From contig JAPPBT010000065.1 of the NCBI GenBank assembly GCA_026702745.1, positions 1-64,000 of the forward strand: a stretch of DNA of 64,000 nucleotides, given 5' to 3'. Source of the stretch: Gemmatimonadota bacterium (GTDB taxonomy: Bacteria > JAAXHH01). Positions within the stretch are counted from its first letter, which is position 1; each line of letters begins with the position of its first letter. Positions 23,935 through 32,804 of the stretch are shown piece after piece. The notes below the pieces were generated by a model. That model did no database searches and was not told where the DNA came from. It saw only the letters and a list, made by a program, of their open reading frames with translations. The translations under genes were made by a program, and so were the position numbers.

Positions 23935-26412
23935 ATGGTCGAGGTCAAGGCACTCCAGGAAATCCAGACGAACCTTCAGGAAGATTCGGTAATCGAGTCC
24001 ATCGCCGTGCTGCCCGTGCGCAACCTGGTCGTGTATCCCCACATGGCCGCCGCGCTGGTGGCCGACCGGCCGGGTTCCGTCAAGGCGCTGGACGAGGCGT
24101 TGCAGCAGGACAAGGTGGTCCTGATTCTGGCGCAGCGGGACCCCGAGACCGACCGGCCTACGCCGGACGATCTCTACGAATACGGAACGCTGGTTCGTAT
24201 CTACAAGATGATGAAGCTGCCGGAAGACAGTCTCCACGCCGTCGTCCACGGCGTGTCCCGCGCCCGGGTGCTGGAAGTGCTCGAAACCGAGCCCGTCATG
24301 CGTGCCCGGGTGGAGCTCCAGGCTGAGCGGAAGAACGAGTCCATGGAAGGCAAGGCCCTGGCCCACAACCTGGCGGAACAGTTCCAAAGGCTGATCGAAC
24401 TGGTCCCGACCATGTCCGAGGAGTTGCGGATTCCCCTGCTGAACCTGGAGGACCAGCCCTCCAAGATGGCCGATTTCGTCGCCTTCAACCTGAGGATCTC
24501 CCTCGAAGACCAGCAGGCCATGCTGGAATTGAGTGACGTCAAGGACCGGCTGAAGGCGTTGACGTTCCTGATCGCCCAGGAAGTCGAAGTGGCGGAGACG
24601 GGCAGCCGCATCCAGTCGCAGGTCGAGGACAAGATGGGCAAGGCCCAGCGCGAGTACTATCTCCGCGAGCAGATGAAGGCCATCCGGCGGGAACTCGGCG
24701 AAGACGGCGAAGACGGCGAAGGCCAGGGCGAGGACCTGTCCGGTCTGCGCGAGAAGATCGACGAAGCGGGCCTTCCGGATCTGGCCCGGGTGGAGGCCGA
24801 GCGCGAGCTCCAGCGCCTGGAACGCATCCCGTCCATCTCACCCGAGTATTCGACGCTGCGGACCTACCTCGAGTGGCTGTCGGAACTGCCCTGGTCGGTC
24901 TCGTCGGAGGATCAGCTGGACATCGAGCGCGCCCGGGAGATCCTGGACGAAGACCACTACGGCCTGGAGAAGATCAAGGACCGCATCCTCGAACACCTGG
25001 CCGTGCGCAGCCTGAAACCGGACCTGAAGGGTTCCATCCTGTGCTTCGTCGGACCACCGGGGGTAGGCAAGACCTCGCTGGGCAAATCCATCGCCCGCGC
25101 CCTGGGCCGCCAGTTCGTGCGCATTTCGCTGGGCGGCGTGCATGACGAGGCGGAGATCAGGGGACACCGCAGGACCTACATCGGCGCCCTGCCCGGCCGC
25201 ATCATCCAGAGTATCCGCAAGGCGGGCACCAACAACCCGGTCTTCATGCTGGACGAGATCGACAAGCTCGGACGGGACTTCCGGGGAGATCCCTCCTCGG
25301 CGCTGCTCGAAGTGCTCGACCCGGAGCAGAACGACACCTTCACCGACCACTACATCGATCTGCCCTTCGACCTGTCCAATGTCATGTTCGTGACCACGGC
25401 CAACATGCTGGCCGGCATTCCGGAGCCGCTGCGCGACCGCATGGAGGTCATCGAACTCTCGGGATACACGGAAGAGGAGAAGATCGAGATCGCCCGGCGC
25501 TACCTCGTCCCACGGGAACTGGAAACGCACGGGCTGTCCACCGAGGACGTGGTCTTCGACGACCGGTCGGTCGGCCGGATCATCGCCGACTATACCAGGG
25601 AAGCGGGCCTGCGCAACCTGGAACGCAAGATCCGCACGGTGGCCCGCAAGTCGGCCCGTTCGGTCGCCGAAGGGCAGGCGCCCCCCTTCCCAGTCTCGGA
25701 AGACGATCTGCACCGGTACCTCGGACCGCCGGAGTACTTCTCGGAAACCGCGGAACGCACCGGCGAACCCGGTGTGGCCATCGGCCTGGCGTGGACCCCC
25801 GCCGGTGGCGAGATCATGTTCGTGGAAGCCAGCAAGATGTCCGGCGGCAAGGGACTGACGCTCACGGGCCAACTGGGCGACGTGATGAAGGAATCCGCCC
25901 GGGCCGCGCTCACGTACGTGCGGTCGCATGCCGCGGACTGGCAGATCGACCCGGCGTTCTTCGGCGCGCACGACATCCACATCCATCTGCCCGTGGGCGC
26001 CATTCCCAAGGACGGACCCTCCGCCGGCGTAGCGCTCGTGACAGTGCTCACCTCCCTGTTCACGGGCCGGCCCGTGAGGAACGACCTGGCCATGACCGGC
26101 GAGGTCACCCTCCGCGGCAAGGTCATGCCCGTGGGCGGCATCAAGGAGAAGGTCCTCGGGGCGATGCGGGCCGGCATCACCACCATCATCCTGCCCCGCC
26201 GGAACGAGAAAGACCTGGCCGACGTGCCCGCGGCCGTCAAGGAGAAGCTCGGATTCTGCCTGGTCGACCACATCGACCAGGTCCTGGAACTGGCGCTCAT
26301 GGACGGACGGGTCGAAGACGAACCCGTCGACGCGCCGGAAAGCGACGAGGCGTGGGCGGAGAGCCTGGAAGGCGGCGTGGCGGTTGCGCCTCGCGACGCG
26401 AATCTGAACTGA
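23935..26412 (+). CDS. lon: ATP-dependent protease Lon
   Basis: 825 residues from ATG 23935 (GCGAGG ten bases upstream). The N-terminal substrate-binding LON domain (IAVLPVRNLVVYPHMAAALV onward) is followed by a helical coiled region (QREYYLREQMKAIRRELGED). The AAA+ domain has Walker A GPPGVGKTSLGKS near residue 373 and Walker B VFMLDEIDKLG near 438. The C-terminal protease domain has the nucleophile S696 in KDGPSAGVAL and the lysine of the dyad in GGIKEKVLGAMRAG. Lon degrades misfolded and regulatory proteins in the cytoplasm. A striking dyad region upstream may regulate it. The DegP/HtrA protease gene follows immediately but has its own promoter. Confidence 0.97.
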   Translation: MVEVKALQEIQTNLQEDSVIESIAVLPVRNLVVYPHMAAALVADRPGSVKALDEALQQDKVVLILAQRDPETDRPTPDDLYEYGTLVRIYKMMKLPEDSLHAVVHGVSRARVLEVLETEPVMRARVELQAERKNESMEGKALAHNLAEQFQRLIELVPTMSEELRIPLLNLEDQPSKMADFVAFNLRISLEDQQAMLELSDVKDRLKALTFLIAQEVEVAETGSRIQSQVEDKMGKAQREYYLREQMKAIRRELGEDGEDGEGQGEDLSGLREKIDEAGLPDLARVEAERELQRLERIPSISPEYSTLRTYLEWLSELPWSVSSEDQLDIERAREILDEDHYGLEKIKDRILEHLAVRSLKPDLKGSILCFVGPPGVGKTSLGKSIARALGRQFVRISLGGVHDEAEIRGHRRTYIGALPGRIIQSIRKAGTNNPVFMLDEIDKLGRDFRGDPSSALLEVLDPEQNDTFTDHYIDLPFDLSNVMFVTTANMLAGIPEPLRDRMEVIELSGYTEEEKIEIARRYLVPRELETHGLSTEDVVFDDRSVGRIIADYTREAGLRNLERKIRTVARKSARSVAEGQAPPFPVSEDDLHRYLGPPEYFSETAERTGEPGVAIGLAWTPAGGEIMFVEASKMSGGKGLTLTGQLGDVMKESARAALTYVRSHAADWQIDPAFFGAHDIHIHLPVGAIPKDGPSAGVALVTVLTSLFTGRPVRNDLAMTGEVTLRGKVMPVGGIKEKVLGAMRAGITTIILPRRNEKDLADVPAAVKEKLGFCLVDHIDQVLELALMDGRVEDEPVDAPESDEAWAESLEGGVAVAPRDANLN

Positions 26413-26421
26413 GGTAAACGA

Positions 26422-26450
26422 TTGACGCCGGGTCGCGCGCCCGGTATTAT
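26422..26450 (+). promoter_or_regulatory. Sigma-70-type promoter of the htrA gene
   Basis: TTGACG (26422-26427), 17-base spacer, TATTAT (26445-26450): five of six bases match consensus in each box. The predicted start gives a leader of about 45 bases with AAGGGGAG before the ATG. The spacer is GC-rich and begins CCGGG and ends CCCGG. Confidence 0.65.
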
Positions 26451-26501
26451 GCATAGTTGGATCAAGTTGGTTCCAGCCCAATAAAGAAGGGGAGATCGAG
26501 T

Positions 26502-27986
26502 ATGAAGGAGAAAAGGAAGTTCGGGGGCCTGGCCGCCGCGGCGCTGCTCGTCACGGGCATGGTGCTCGGAGCACTGTTCATTTCCAACTGGGACGCATCC
26601 GTCGCCGAACGGGATGAATACAGATCGATCACGCCGGTCGTGGCCGCGGACCAACGATCACTTGAGGATTTCAGTGAGACCTTTGCCACCATAGCCGAGA
26701 GAGTGAAGCCCGCTGTGGTTCTCATAAAAAGCGAACGAGTGGTCAGACAGACGCAGCAGCGGTTCTGGCGACCCTTCGAGGAATTTTTTGGCGGCAGGCA
26801 ACCGCCGGATGTCCAACCCCGTCCTTTCCGGGGTGTGGGTTCCGGGGTCATCGTATCGGAGGACGGCTACATTCTGACGAACAATCACGTGGTGGAAGAC
26901 GCCGACGAGTTGGAGGTCCAGCTGTCGGACGAGCGCGTGGCGAAGGCCGAAATCATCGGGTTGGATCCCAGGACGGACCTGGCCGTCATCAAAGTCGATT
27001 TCGATGATCTTCCCGTGCTGCCCTTCGGCGATTCCGACAAGCTGCGCGTGGGCGAATGGGTCATGGCCGTAGGCAATCCCTTCGGGCTGAACCACACCGT
27101 CACGGCGGGCATCGTCAGCGCCAAGGGCAGGGGCGGGGTGCTGGCCCAGAACTCCTATGAGAATTTCATCCAGACGGACGCGGCCATCAACCCCGGGAAC
27201 AGCGGAGGCGCCCTGGTCGACCTGGAAGGAAACCTCATGGGCATCAACACGGCCATATCGACCCGGACCGGCGGATACCAGGGTGTTGGGTTCGCGGTTC
27301 CGGCGAACATGGCTCGGAATATCATGACCCGGCTGGTCGAAGACGGACGTGTTACGCGCGGTTACCTGGGTGTTATGATCAGTAATCTCGATGAGGTCGT
27401 AGCGGAGTCCATGGGGCTTGAAAACTCGGACGGGGTGCTCATCGAAGGGATCACGGACGACGGTCCGGCGAGAGATTCCGACCTCCAGCAGGAGGACGTG
27501 GTCGTTGCCCTGAACGGAAATGAAGTGGAGGATACGGACGACCTGCGCAACCGGATCGCGGATTTAGCGCCGGGTACGGTAGTGGAACTCAATGTGATCC
27601 GGGACGGCGAACCCGTAACGGTCGCGATCGCACTGGGCGAATTGCCGGACGGAGATCCCACGCGTACCGCGTCGAGAGAGGAACCGAAGGAAAGAAGTCC
27701 CGCGAGCAACCTTGGTATCGATGTCATGGATATTACCCGTGAATGGAGCCGTTTCTACGAATCGGGTTCGGGCGTGGTAATCGCACAGGTGCGTTCAGGC
27801 AGCGTGGCCGAGGACCGGGGACTCCAGCGGGGCGATCTGATCCGCGAGGTGAACGGCGATCCGGTGTCCAGCGTCCAGGAATTCCTCGGAATCGTCCGGC
27901 AATTCGATGCCGGACAGGCCATCCGCTTCAGGATTCAGCGCGGCAACGCGCAATTTCTGGTGGGACTTCGGATTCCCGAAGAGTAA
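26502..27986 (+). CDS. Periplasmic serine endoprotease, DegP/HtrA family
   Basis: 494 residues from ATG 26502 (AAGGGGAG upstream). An N-terminal membrane anchor or signal (LAAAALLVTGMVLGALFIS) exports it. The trypsin-like domain has H129 (NNHVVEDADE), D159 (DPRTDLAVIKVD) and S234 (NPGNSGGALVD), with the spacing of E. coli DegP (30 and 75 residues). Two PDZ domains follow (GYLGVMISNLDEVVAESMG; SGSVAEDRGLQRGDLIREV). It degrades or refolds damaged envelope proteins. It stands behind lon but with its own promoter, so the pair covers cytoplasmic and envelope protein quality control. Ends before a 19-bp repeat and a terminator. Confidence 0.95.
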   Translation: MKEKRKFGGLAAAALLVTGMVLGALFISNWDASVAERDEYRSITPVVAADQRSLEDFSETFATIAERVKPAVVLIKSERVVRQTQQRFWRPFEEFFGGRQPPDVQPRPFRGVGSGVIVSEDGYILTNNHVVEDADELEVQLSDERVAKAEIIGLDPRTDLAVIKVDFDDLPVLPFGDSDKLRVGEWVMAVGNPFGLNHTVTAGIVSAKGRGGVLAQNSYENFIQTDAAINPGNSGGALVDLEGNLMGINTAISTRTGGYQGVGFAVPANMARNIMTRLVEDGRVTRGYLGVMISNLDEVVAESMGLENSDGVLIEGITDDGPARDSDLQQEDVVVALNGNEVEDTDDLRNRIADLAPGTVVELNVIRDGEPVTVAIALGELPDGDPTRTASREEPKERSPASNLGIDVMDITREWSRFYESGSGVVIAQVRSGSVAEDRGLQRGDLIREVNGDPVSSVQEFLGIVRQFDAGQAIRFRIQRGNAQFLVGLRIPEE

Positions 27987-28020
27987 ACTGTAGTATGAAC
28001 GCGAGACGCTGAAGCCGCGT

Positions 28021-28067
28021 CCGGCACACCGCCGCGCGCCCGGCACACCGCCGCGCGTCCGGCATCC
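28021..28067 (+). repeat. 19-bp tandem repeat after htrA
   Basis: CCGGCACACCGCCGCGCGC (28021-28039) and CCGGCACACCGCCGCGCGT (28040-28058), then the partial unit CCGGCATCC. It lies between the htrA stop and the terminator hairpin. Confidence 0.9.
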
Positions 28068-28089
28068 AGGAACATCGTTTAACTCATCA

Positions 28090-28120
28090 GAAAACGCGGA
28101 GCGCCTTCCGCGTTTTCTTC
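28090..28120 (+). terminator. Rho-independent terminator after htrA
   Basis: Perfect 11-bp stem GAAAACGCGGA (28090-28100) / TCCGCGTTTTC (28107-28117), six-base loop, T-rich 3' side. The A/T arms would allow it to work on either strand, but only the plus-strand gene ends here. Confidence 0.85.
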
Positions 28121-28187
28121 ATAATGGGCCTTTTGGCCGACGGGTATCGGGCACCCGAATCCATAAGGCCGGTGTACGTACTTCCAG

Positions 28188-29933
28188 ATGAATGCTCCCG
28201 TCGCACTGATCATCCTGGACGGCTGGGGCATCGCCCCCCGCGGCGATGCCAATGCCGTTCTGCTGGCGAATACACCGAACTTCGACAGGCTGTGGCAGCA
28301 TTATCCCCATACCATGCTGAGCGCATCGGGCGAGGACGTCGGTCTTCCGCCCGGGATCATGGGCAATTCGGAAGTCGGCCACCTCAATCTGGGCGCCGGG
28401 CGGGTGGTCCGCCAGGAAGTCAGCCGGATCAACGAGGCCATCGACAACGGCTCATTCTACGAGAACGCCGCGCTCGTCGAAATCCTGGAACGGCTTAGGG
28501 GAACGGGTGGCCGGCTGCATCTGATGGGACTCACGTCGGACGGACTGGTCCACAGTGCCGAGAAGCATTACCTGGCGCTACTCGAAACAGCCCATCGCCG
28601 GGGCTTGGCCGGCGATCGCGTCCTGGTGCACGCCATCCTGGACGGCCGGGATACGGCACCCCGGAGTGCGCCGGCCTATCTCGATACACTGCAGAAGGCC
28701 ACCGAGCGACTCGGCGTGGGCCGCATCGCCACCGTGACCGGAAGGTACTACGCCATGGACCGGGATAACCGGTGGGAGCGGGTGCGCAGGGCCTATGAGC
28801 TCTTTACCGCAGGAAAGGGGTACCAGGCCGGCACCGCGGCGGAAGCCATTCAAGCGGCGTACGACCGGGGTGAAACAGACGAGTTCGTATCGCCCACTGT
28901 GATCGCGCCGGCGCCGGACGGGCCCGCCAACTCGGCGCCGGACGGGCCCGCCAGGACGACGACAGCTGACCGTACCAGCGCAGGATCGACCAGTCCCGCC
29001 GGTGCAACGACAGCTAGCCCTACCAGCGCAACGCCGGCCGGTCCCGCCACGGCGATTTCGGACGGCGATGCGGTAATCGTCTTCAATTTCCGGGCGGACC
29101 GGGGACGCCAGATCGTCCGGGCCTTCATCGAACGGGATTTCGACGGATTCGACCGCGGGGCGGTACCGGACATACGCATCGCCACCATGACGCCCTACGA
29201 TGCGCGTTTCGATGTACCCTGCGCCTTTCGTCCCCCGGAACGCATGCGCGAAATCCTGGGAGAAACGATCAGCCTGGCCGGCAGGCGTCAGCTGCGCGTG
29301 GCGGAAACGGAAAAGTATCCTCACGTCACCTATTTCTTCAATGGCGGCGATGAGCGGCCCTTCGATGGCGAAGACCGGATCCTGGTCCCCTCGCCGCGGG
29401 ACGTGGCCACCTACGACGAGAAGCCCGAAATGAGCGCACCCGAGGTCGCGGCTCGGGTGGCCGATGCCCTGCGCGGAGGGAAGTACGATTTCGTGCTGGT
29501 GAATTTCGCCAATCCGGACATGGTGGGCCACACGGGTTCGCTTCCGGCGGCGGTCGCTGCCGTGGAGACGGCCGACCGGTGCCTGGGAGCGGTGATGGAC
29601 GCGGTCCGGTCGGCCGGCGGCGGGGCGATCGTGACGGCGGACCACGGCAACGCGGAGATGATGGTGGATCCCGATACCGCCGCGCCCCACACGGCGCACA
29701 CGACGAATCTCGTGCCGCTCATCCTCGTGGATGATAAGCGGGAAGACGCACCCTTGCGCACCGGCGGGCGGCTGGCGGACGTGGCGCCGACCGTGCTGTC
29801 CATGATGGGCATTCCCCGTCCGGAATCCATGACGGGCGCGGACCTTGCGGTGCTGGACGATCCGGTCGAACCTGTCGATCACGCCAATCCAGATGATCGA
29901 GCCAATCCGACCGGAAGCTCGGAGCTGGTATGA
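28188..29933 (+). CDS. gpmI: 2,3-bisphosphoglycerate-independent phosphoglycerate mutase with a low-complexity insert
   Basis: 581 residues against about 510-550 for the family. It interconverts 3- and 2-phosphoglycerate in glycolysis. The metal and nucleophile segments are intact: LIILDGWGIAPRGDANAV, the catalytic serine S61 in GIMGNSEVGHLNLGAGR, LVHAILDGRDTAPRS, VIVFNFRADRGRQ, NFANPDMVGHTG, VTADHGNAEMM. Between TVI and GDAVIVFNF (about residues 240-288) is a Pro/Ala/Thr/Ser insert built from DNA repeats. The C-terminus has an extra tail with DHANP/DRANP repeats. The insert lies where the phosphatase and transferase lobes meet, so it is probably a surface loop. The stop overlaps the ROK kinase start (ATGA). 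Confidence 0.94.
   Translation: MNAPVALIILDGWGIAPRGDANAVLLANTPNFDRLWQHYPHTMLSASGEDVGLPPGIMGNSEVGHLNLGAGRVVRQEVSRINEAIDNGSFYENAALVEILERLRGTGGRLHLMGLTSDGLVHSAEKHYLALLETAHRRGLAGDRVLVHAILDGRDTAPRSAPAYLDTLQKATERLGVGRIATVTGRYYAMDRDNRWERVRRAYELFTAGKGYQAGTAAEAIQAAYDRGETDEFVSPTVIAPAPDGPANSAPDGPARTTTADRTSAGSTSPAGATTASPTSATPAGPATAISDGDAVIVFNFRADRGRQIVRAFIERDFDGFDRGAVPDIRIATMTPYDARFDVPCAFRPPERMREILGETISLAGRRQLRVAETEKYPHVTYFFNGGDERPFDGEDRILVPSPRDVATYDEKPEMSAPEVAARVADALRGGKYDFVLVNFANPDMVGHTGSLPAAVAAVETADRCLGAVMDAVRSAGGGAIVTADHGNAEMMVDPDTAAPHTAHTTNLVPLILVDDKREDAPLRTGGRLADVAPTVLSMMGIPRPESMTGADLAVLDDPVEPVDHANPDDRANPTGSSELV
28911..28953 (+). repeat. 24-bp direct repeat inside the gpmI insert
   Basis: GCGCCGGACGGGCCCGCCA at 28911-28929 and again at 28935-28953, encoding APDGPA twice. 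The rest of the insert also contains a near-duplicate (ACGACAGCT..CC.TACCAGCGCA, twice, about 60 bases apart). Confidence 0.85.
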
Positions 29934-30895
29934 AGCGAGACCTGGTCATAGGCGTCGACCTGGGCGGGACCAACGTCAACAGCGCCGTCGTGGATGACGG
30001 CGGCCGCATTACCCACCGGGCCTGGCAGTCCATATTGGGCAGCCGGACCGCCGGGGAGGTGATCGACCGTTTGGTGGCCTGCGTCGAGACGACCATGGAT
30101 TCCTGCGGACGGGACCGCGTGGCGGGCGTGGGCGTGGGTACGCCGGGATTGATCCCCGAGGGTTCAGGCACCGTGGTCTACGCGCCGAACGTGCCGGAAT
30201 GGGTGGATCTCCCGCTCCAGTCGCTGCTCCGGGAACGCCTGGGGCTTCCGGTGGCGATCGAGAACGACGCCAACGCGGCGGCCATCGGGGAGCACTGGGT
30301 GGGAGGTGCCGCCGGTTACGCCAATATCGTATGCATCACCCTCGGGACGGGCGTCGGCGGCGCGATCATCATGAATCACGAAGTCTGGCGCGGTTCCAAC
30401 GGCGCGGGCGGCGAGATCGGCCATATGACCGTGGTGGAGAACGGCAGACTGTGCGGCTGCGGTGCGCTGGGGTGCCTGGAAGCCTATGCCTCGGCGACGG
30501 CCATCGCCGAACAGGCGCGGGAACTGTTGCGGGATGGGTGTACGAGCTTATTGAAAGAACTGGCCGGCGGCGATCCCGGCCGCATCGACGCCGCGATGAT
30601 CGCCGAGGCGGCCAATCGCGGCGACGAGACGGCGCGCAAGGTGATGCACCGGTCCGCCACGCTCCTGGGCACGGCCGTCTCCAGTCTCACCAACCTACTG
30701 AATCCTGAAATGATCGTCATAGGCGGGGGCGTCATCAAGGCGGGCGATCTGATCTTCGGCCCCGTCCGCGCGGAGGTGGCGCGGCGCGCCTACAAGTGGT
30801 CCGCCAGCATCCTCGAAATTGTGCCTGCCAAACTCGGCGACGACGCCGGCATCATCGGTGCCGCGCGGCACTTCATGCTGACCCGTACCACGTAA
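29930..30895 (+). CDS. ROK-family sugar kinase, probably glucokinase
   Basis: 321 residues, usual ROK length. The phosphate loops are LVIGVDLGGTNVNSAVVDD and CITLGTGVGGAIIMN. The sugar-contact glutamate and histidine lie in GAGGEIGHMTV, and the structural zinc motif is CGCGALGCLEAYAS. It phosphorylates glucose or a related hexose with ATP in the cytoplasm. It overlaps gpmI by four bases (ATGA), so the two are translationally coupled glycolytic genes. ROK repressors carry an N-terminal helix-turn-helix that is absent here, which supports kinase. The exact hexose cannot be fixed by sequence alone. Confidence 0.9.
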   Translation: MKRDLVIGVDLGGTNVNSAVVDDGGRITHRAWQSILGSRTAGEVIDRLVACVETTMDSCGRDRVAGVGVGTPGLIPEGSGTVVYAPNVPEWVDLPLQSLLRERLGLPVAIENDANAAAIGEHWVGGAAGYANIVCITLGTGVGGAIIMNHEVWRGSNGAGGEIGHMTVVENGRLCGCGALGCLEAYASATAIAEQARELLRDGCTSLLKELAGGDPGRIDAAMIAEAANRGDETARKVMHRSATLLGTAVSSLTNLLNPEMIVIGGGVIKAGDLIFGPVRAEVARRAYKWSASILEIVPAKLGDDAGIIGAARHFMLTRTT

Positions 30896-30945
30896 CTTCA
30901 GTAATTTAATCGGTTGTTCGTGTGAGGCAAAAAGGCAGGCTGGGA

Positions 30946-31431
30946 CTACTCGTTGGCCCTGGACGAAACGCCGGACTGAACGATCTCCTTATGGGTCCGC
31001 AAGATCAGTTCCAGTGCGTTGACCACGGATTCCAATTGCTCCTGGTCCCACTTTCCGGCAACCCTCAGTGCCGCCTCCCGGGCGACACGCCAGAATCGCT
31101 CCGTGGCTTTCTGTCCCTCTTCCGTCAGTTCGCAGATGACCACTCTTCGGTCTTCTGGATCCTTGGTCCGAACCACCAGGCTTTTTTTCTCCAGGCGGTC
31201 TACGATCGATGTCGTGGCAGCCAGCGTGTTCTTCAGGTAGTAGGAGATCATCCCCATCCGCATGGAGCCCATCTGCTTCAGCATGACCAGGGTATTGAAC
31301 TGGGAAATCGAGAGGTCCATTCCCTGCCATTCATGCAAACGGCCGCTGTACATGATCCGGTTGATTTCTTCCACGGAATTCAGGTAGCGGTCTGAGATAT
31401 CCTGTCGGCGTTCGTTGTTCAAATCGGTCAC
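30946..31431 (-). CDS. MarR-family transcriptional regulator
   Basis: 161 residues from a GTG start. The winged helix is plain: LSISQFNTLVMLKQMGSMRM, MISYYLKNTLAATTSIVDRL (recognition helix), KSLVVRTKDPEDRRVVICEL (wing with the conserved DxRR), followed by the C-terminal dimerisation helices. MarR proteins repress genes until they bind a small ligand; target unknown. It converges on the ROK gene. A second MarR gene of similar length and tail (VAGKWDQEQLESVV against VAEKWDFKQFESVV) lies 870 bases upstream on the same strand, so the two are probably paralogues from an old tandem duplication. Confidence 0.92.
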   Translation of the reverse strand: MTDLNNERRQDISDRYLNSVEEINRIMYSGRLHEWQGMDLSISQFNTLVMLKQMGSMRMGMISYYLKNTLAATTSIVDRLEKKSLVVRTKDPEDRRVVICELTEEGQKATERFWRVAREAALRVAGKWDQEQLESVVNALELILRTHKEIVQSGVSSRANE

Positions 31432-31646
31432 CTGGGGTAAATCGAGCGGTTAGAAAAGCAACTTTTCTGCGGGATCGAATGGTTCCGTTTCTCAATCAAC
31501 AATCCCGGGAACGGTCGATCCATCCGGGAAGGCAACTGAGGTAATTCCTTCGTGTCTCTCGGGTCGTTCCAGCGCCAGGTTCAGCCGAATGCTCCGGGGC
31601 GGAGAATGTCCCGAGAAAAATCACACATTTCAACAAAACTTATAAG

Positions 31647-31677
31647 AAACTATCCAGCAAATTAACATTTGTCAAAT
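31647..31677 (-). promoter_or_regulatory. Possible promoter with overlapping palindrome for the marR gene
   Basis: On the minus strand TTGACA (31675-31670), 17-base spacer, TAGTTT (31652-31647). The -35 box is inside the palindrome ATTTG-T-CAAAT (31667-31677), a plausible MarR self-operator. The leader would be about 210 bases, and the -10 match is weak. Confidence 0.3.
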
Positions 31678-32052
31678 CAAACTTTACTTCTGCTAAGTTA
31701 TTCTCCAGGTCCTTTGGTGTGCGCTGCCTGGCTTGTGCCGCCACGGTCCGGCGTCGGAGCGATTCGCCGGGATTCTGCACGCCAAGCTGAATCCGTCCGT
31801 ATGTGAAGGGTCCGATTCAGGGAGCGGTAAGATTCGGACCGAAGGGCAAACGACGGCGGATGGCGGCGACGATCACCTTGAAGAGATCAAGGCCTGTAGA
31901 TTGAGGGGGTGTTAGTGTGGCGGCGATTGCCTTGGGGGAGCATGAATTCGGCGACCGCGGGCGAGTGGCAGGCACCGATCACCGGAATAGAACGTATGCG
32001 TTGATTACGGGACGGAGAAGTACGGTGCCCTGGCGGGGTTGGCGTCCCGGGC

Positions 32053-32120
32053 GGGACTGGCACGCTGGTGTGGGACTGGCACGCTGGTGTGGGACCGGCA
32101 CGCTGGTGTGGGACTGGAAC
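32053..32120 (+). repeat. 19-bp tandem repeat between marR genes
   Basis: GGGACTGGCACGCTGGTGT at 32053 and 32072, GGGACCGGCACGCTGGTGT at 32091, and a degenerate fourth unit from 32110. The period equals that of the array after htrA, but the sequence is unrelated. Confidence 0.9.
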
Positions 32121-32261
32121 ACCGGCTCGGTCGAGCAACCGGGACGAGAGGTTGGCGTCCCGGCGTTGATGGTCGTCCCGACCCGCCTGGGTAATCGGGT
32201 GCGGGGTTAGCGAACTGGCGCAGACTATCGCCACGGCACGGTCGGGCAGGACCGCCTTAAT

Positions 32262-32292
32262 CCGGCCAGCGGGACGTTTCCCGCTGGTCCGG
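32262..32292. terminator. Hairpin next to the end of the upstream marR gene
   Basis: CCGGCCAGCGGG (32262-32273) pairs with CCCGCTGG-T-CCGG (32280-32292), with one bulged base and a six-base loop. It lies six bases beyond the stop of the 32298-32804 gene, with weak A/T flanks on both sides, so it may terminate that gene. Confidence 0.5.
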
Positions 32293-32297
32293 CTTTA

Positions 32298-32804
32298 TTA
32301 CATCTTGTTGAACAGCCTCTCTTTGTTTGGCTCCGAAACGATGCCGAAAGACCTTTCCTCGTCTGTGCTCCATAATGATTCCAGCGACTCGACCACGGAC
32401 TCGAATTGCTTGAAGTCCCACTTTTCGGCCACTTTTTTCGCGCGAATCCTCGTGTGATTTATGATCCGCTGCGTAGCCTTCCTGCCGTCATCGGTAAATT
32501 CGCAGATCACCACCCTGCGATCGCTCGGGTCCGAACTTCGCTGCAGGTAACCCTTGCCAACCAGGTGATCTACGATGATGGACATATGCGGCAGCTTGCT
32601 GCCCAGGTAGTTTGCCAGGGCACCCATCCTGGTGGGTCCGCGGTGGTACAACATCAGCAGTGTATTTGCCTGGTGCGCATTCAATCCGAGTTTCTTCAGC
32701 TCGCCAATACGGTCGTTGTGCATCAGTCGACTCAGATGTTGTATCGCACAGACAAACCGGTCCGTCAACTCTCCTCTGACACCTTCTCCCATTGCACCGT
32801 TCAT
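32298..32804 (-). CDS. MarR-family transcriptional regulator, paralogue of the 30946 gene
   Basis: 168 residues from ATG 32804 with GGGGAAGG upstream. Winged-helix segments: LNAHQANTLLMLYHRGPTRM, LANYLGSKLPHMSIIVDHLV, GYLQRSSDPSDRRVVICEFT. The DRRVVICE wing and the C-terminal KWDFKQFESVVESLESL match the neighbour at 30946 closely. No efflux or enzyme gene is directly adjacent, so the regulated target cannot be named. The 866-base spacer between the two regulators has no convincing gene. Confidence 0.92.
   Translation of the reverse strand: MNGAMGEGVRGELTDRFVCAIQHLSRLMHNDRIGELKKLGLNAHQANTLLMLYHRGPTRMGALANYLGSKLPHMSIIVDHLVGKGYLQRSSDPSDRRVVICEFTDDGRKATQRIINHTRIRAKKVAEKWDFKQFESVVESLESLWSTDEERSFGIVSEPNKERLFNKM

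Larger units (their letters stand above)
31432..32297. other. 866-base region between the two marR genes, probably non-coding
   Basis: AT-rich near 31600-31700, where the promoter of the 31431 gene should lie, then GC-rich with a 19-bp repeat array (32053-32120). A 97-codon GTG frame (31917-32210) spans the array, but its product is simply the translated repeat (DWHAG/LARWCGTG) and I do not believe it is a gene. No tRNA or other RNA gene was recognised. Confidence 0.55.

Noticed and set aside
28021-28067. CRISPR-like array after htrA
   Set aside because: The 19-bp units are directly adjacent with no spacers, and only 2.4 copies exist; it is a plain tandem repeat.
31917-32210. 97-codon GTG frame between the marR genes
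   Set aside because: Its sequence is mostly the translated 19-bp repeat, with no ribosome site and no homology-like segments; both strands are open only because of GC bias.
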